DNA of 19,008 nt, taken from Oehlia diaphana (lineage: Eukaryota; Glomeromycota; Glomeromycetes; Glomerales; Glomeraceae). The notes beneath the pieces are model-generated. The model was not told the DNA's origin. It worked only from the letters and a program-made list of their open reading frames with translations, and did not search any database. Location of the stretch: positions 1 through 19,008 of the forward strand of contig QZLH01002155.1 in the NCBI GenBank assembly GCA_003833135.1. The letters run 5' to 3'. How positions within the stretch are numbered: the stretch's first letter is position 1; each line of letters begins with the position of its first letter. Shown here one piece after another: positions 16,736 through 19,008 of the stretch. Position numbers and translations under genes: made by a program.

Positions 16736-17554
16736 TGATATCATTAGAATAAAATCATGAATTGGGCACACCTGTGGCACTCTTACTGCCTATTAAGTTT
16801 AATTATCAAAAAATAGGTTTTTGCAAAAAAAAAATTTTGTTGATCATTTTAATTTTTTGATCATCTTTGGAAAGTTAAAATAAAAAATAAAATAATTAAT
16901 TAAATCATTAAAATCTAATATTAATTAAACAAATTTTTAATAAATTTATTTCAAAATAAACATTTCTTATNTTTATCATTTTTTATAATAGTTTTTTATT
17001 TTTTAATACAAATCATTTAAAAAAAAATTCCTTACGCAATTGTTGATCATTTATTTAGTTTAATTTTTTTTTGATAGAAAAATAAAGACCGCCTTAGATG
17101 ATTATAATTTTGATAAAAAAATCATAATATTTATTATTGATTATTAAAAACATTAATTTTACAAAAAAAAAAAAATTTATTAAATTTATTGATAAAGAAA
17201 ATTTATTCTATTGCACTTTTTTTTATTTAAATCATTTTCGAATTTTATAAAGACAGATNCATTTTTTACATTTTTTTATTTATTTTTTTATTATTATTCT
17301 GATGAAATAAAAAAAATTTTAGACAATTATTATTTTAATAAAAAAAAATAATGAATAATAAAAATTATAATATTTAAAAATATTAATTGTAAAAGAAATT
17401 TATCTAAATAAAAATTCAAATACTATTTTAAATTATTGATTAAATGTTAACATTACCATATAATTTAAATATGCCAAAAAACCTTTATAATCAAAGTTCT
17501 TTTATATTTTTTTTAGTAAAATAAATCTTAATCATTGTATAACACTATAAGAAA
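16736..17554. other. Extremely AT-rich stretch with two ambiguous bases
   Basis: Almost only A and T, with no gene. Ambiguous bases lie at 16971 and 17259, which shows uncertain assembly or mixed reads in this tract. Confidence 0.6.
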
Positions 17555-17561
17555 AGTCAGT

Positions 17562-17795
17562 AGGACCCAGAAATATATATATAGGGGTCAGGTGATGAAA
17601 AAATTTTTTTACTATGTGCCGTACGCATTTTTTCAGGGCCGAAATTATGATAATGTTAGTCAGTTACTATAATAGGAAATAAAATTCTGACTGGCATTAT
17701 CAAAAATTATCTAAAAAAGGAAAGATTTTCATGATTTTTTTAGCTCAAAATACGTATACTCAAACCTGACCCTTATATATATATTTCTGGGTCCT
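17562..17795. mobile_element. Small inverted-repeat element (MITE) with target-site duplication
   Basis: The left terminus (17562-17593), beginning aggacccagaaatatatata, and the right terminus (17764-17795) are reverse complements over 32 bp with one mismatch. Both ends are flanked by agtcagt (17555-17561 and 17796-17802). Because T and A sit at the boundary, the terminal repeat could be one base longer, with a 5-bp gtcag duplication instead. The 234-bp element has no open frame. The superfamily is not clear: the duplication length fits neither TA-, TTAA- nor standard 8-bp hAT elements. Confidence 0.8.
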
Positions 17796-17802
17796 AGTCA
17801 GT

Positions 17803-18013
17803 GAAATTTATTTTTTTAAAAAAAAATTATTTTTTTGAAAATTTCAAATTTTGGTGGCTGATTCGTAATAAAATTGGTTATAAACAAATTAAACTTGATT
17901 TTGGATTGACTAATAATCAACATGCAAATATACATTTTTGATTTAATGCTTTCCTTTTTGTGCTTTATTTGCAGATCTATCCTTTTTTTTCGATTTCCCA
18001 GATTTCATTTACG
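17803..18013. other. AT-rich spacer
   Basis: No gene or repeat that I can support. Confidence 0.4.
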
Positions 18014-18082
18014 AAAAAAATCTCAATAATAAACAAAAAAAAAATCTCAACAAACAAACAAAAAAAAATCTCAATAACAAAC
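18014..18082 (+). repeat. Three tandem AAAAAAATCTCAA(T/C)AA-type units
   Basis: Three imperfect units of 21-25 bp, each an A run followed by tctcaa and then a variable aacaaac or ataaac tail. Replication slippage is the likely origin. Confidence 0.65.
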
Positions 18083-18233
18083 ATAACTTTTAGTCAATAA
18101 AATCAATAAAAATAAAAAATTTGGTATTTTTTCAAAAAAAGCCATTTTTCTTGATTTTTGTGCGTGAATATAGTATTTTTTTTTTTTATTATTTCAAAAA
18201 AAATAAAAATTTTTTTTAAATCACTAAATCACT

Positions 18234-18548
18234 CCTTTTTTTTCTGTCTTACAGTATCACATTTGATTTTTGTGATTTTTGCTCACTTTGTTAATTTCTA
18301 AAAAAGAAAATACACCACTACTTTTTTTTTCAAAAAAAGAAATATTGATAAAAAATAAAAATACATTGACCCCTTTTTGTTTAAAAAATTTTTTTTTTAA
18401 ATCGCTTCTTTTTTTTTGTCTTACAGTATAATATTTGATTTTGTGATTTTTGTTTCACTTTGTTTCTTTTTTGAAAAATAAAGTAGTGGTGTATTTTCTT
18501 TTTTAGAAATTAACATTGATAAAAACTAAAAATAAATTGACCCCTTTT
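18234..18548. repeat. Two direct repeats with an internal segment in opposite orientations
   Basis: Copy A (about 18234-18377) and copy B (about 18405-18548) align in the same direction on both sides. The left sides share gtcttacagtat..atttgatttt..cactttg. The right sides share attgataaaaa..attgaccccttttt. Between them, 18291-18342 in copy A matches 18463-18513 in copy B only as its reverse complement (tacaccacta in A, tagtggtgta in B), with breakpoints sharp to within a few bases. Confidence 0.8.
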
Positions 18549-18732
18549 TTGATTAAAAAAAAAAAAAAAAACCTTTAAAAAATTCGTTTTTAAAAAAAAA
18601 TAATTTTTCTCACGAAATCAATTTTTTAAACAAAAAAAAATTTTTTTCTAATAAAATTTTGAACTTCTAAACGAAAAAAAATTCTTTTCTAATAAATTTT
18701 TAAACGAAAATACAAAAAAATCTATAACAAAA

Positions 18733-18984
18733 ATGCCAGTACAGATTTCAATAATATTATATATTTCTGAGTATAAAGAAAAAACGTCTAGTGGATATTT
18801 AATTGGAAGCGCTATTGGTTATACTAGACTTGAGGAGAATAGTGATCAAATACAAAAATTTAACATTACGGCATTTTACCCTATTGATAGCTCCAAATCT
18901 TGCTATCTGCCCAAATTAAAAGACGGGCAAATATTATCGATATCAAACGCAAAAATTTGCAAAGGTCAAAATGGTGAACTCGAT
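18733..18984 (+). CDS. First exon of an unrecognised gene, runs off the window
   Basis: Starts at an ATG in the favourable context aacaaaaATGCC. It is open for 84 codons to a GT donor (gtgagt at 18985-18990), where the intron must begin because the frame meets a stop within three codons. The intron and further exons lie beyond the window. The translation is well mixed and coding-like, with no signal peptide or transmembrane segment. Alternating hydrophobic positions and short turns (NITAFYPID, YLPKLKDGQILSISNAKI) resemble a small beta-barrel such as an OB-fold, where a Lys/Asp-Gly-turn commonly precedes a strand. That is a weak structural inference. I have the impression this is a multi-copy family of arbuscular mycorrhizal fungi, but cannot confirm it. 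It lies about 180 bp downstream of the invertible-looking repeat. Confidence 0.7.
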
Positions 18985-19008
18985 GTGAGTTAACTTTACT
19001 TTAATTAA

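Noticed and set aside
18014..18082. Possible CRISPR-like repeat array
   Set aside because: The units are slippage products of an A-rich word with no distinct spacers, in a eukaryotic setting.

Overview
This looks like nuclear DNA of a very AT-rich fungus. A cytochrome P450 gene with four short GT-AG introns, a decayed hAT transposase, several small inverted-repeat elements and long A/T homopolymer tracts fit an arbuscular mycorrhizal fungus such as Rhizophagus. That genus-level call is an inference from style and composition; there is no marker gene here. No bacterial or organellar genes and no tRNA or rRNA were seen.

Layout. Positions 1-1440 are AT-rich and mostly empty, with one short coding-like patch (961-1218, minus). 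Positions 1447-3352 hold the only complete recognisable gene, a five-exon P450 of 530 residues. Positions 3353-7980 are host-type AT-rich DNA packed with repeats: a 421-bp TA-flanked inverted-repeat element (4335-4755), a long foldback (5600-5842) between two zones of short GACTCAA/GTTCAG-type repeats, a GATCC-rich zone, and an internally deleted hAT transposase relic (7067-7924, minus) with its subterminal repeats. Near 7985 the composition changes sharply. About 8160-9912 (minus) is a broken superfamily 2 helicase of the nucleocytoplasmic large DNA virus (giant virus) D6R/D11L type. It has one frameshift, two in-frame TAG stops and no C-terminal end, so it is an endogenous viral relic. From 9913 to about 16,480 the composition stays well above the surrounding DNA in G+C, but almost no genes are visible. 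The exceptions are a plausible 124-residue signal-peptide/transmembrane protein (13892-14266), a small host-type inverted-repeat element (10178-10360) and dispersed repeat modules. The island ends close to a palindromic hexanucleotide satellite (16545-16735). Positions 16736-18730 are extremely AT-rich with two ambiguous bases, another small element with a target duplication (17562-17795), and a pair of direct repeats that carry an internal segment in opposite orientations (18234-18548). The window closes with the first exon of an unrecognised gene (18733-18984).

Interpretation. The centre (about 8.0-16.5 kb) is best explained as a fragment of giant-virus DNA endogenised in a fungal genome, since pseudogenised, rearranged next to a hAT relic and invaded by a host transposable element whose termini match an element in nearby host DNA. 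I recall published reports of large asfarvirus-related endogenous viral regions in Rhizophagus irregularis, which would fit; I cannot check this here. The genes in this window do not form an operon or shared pathway.
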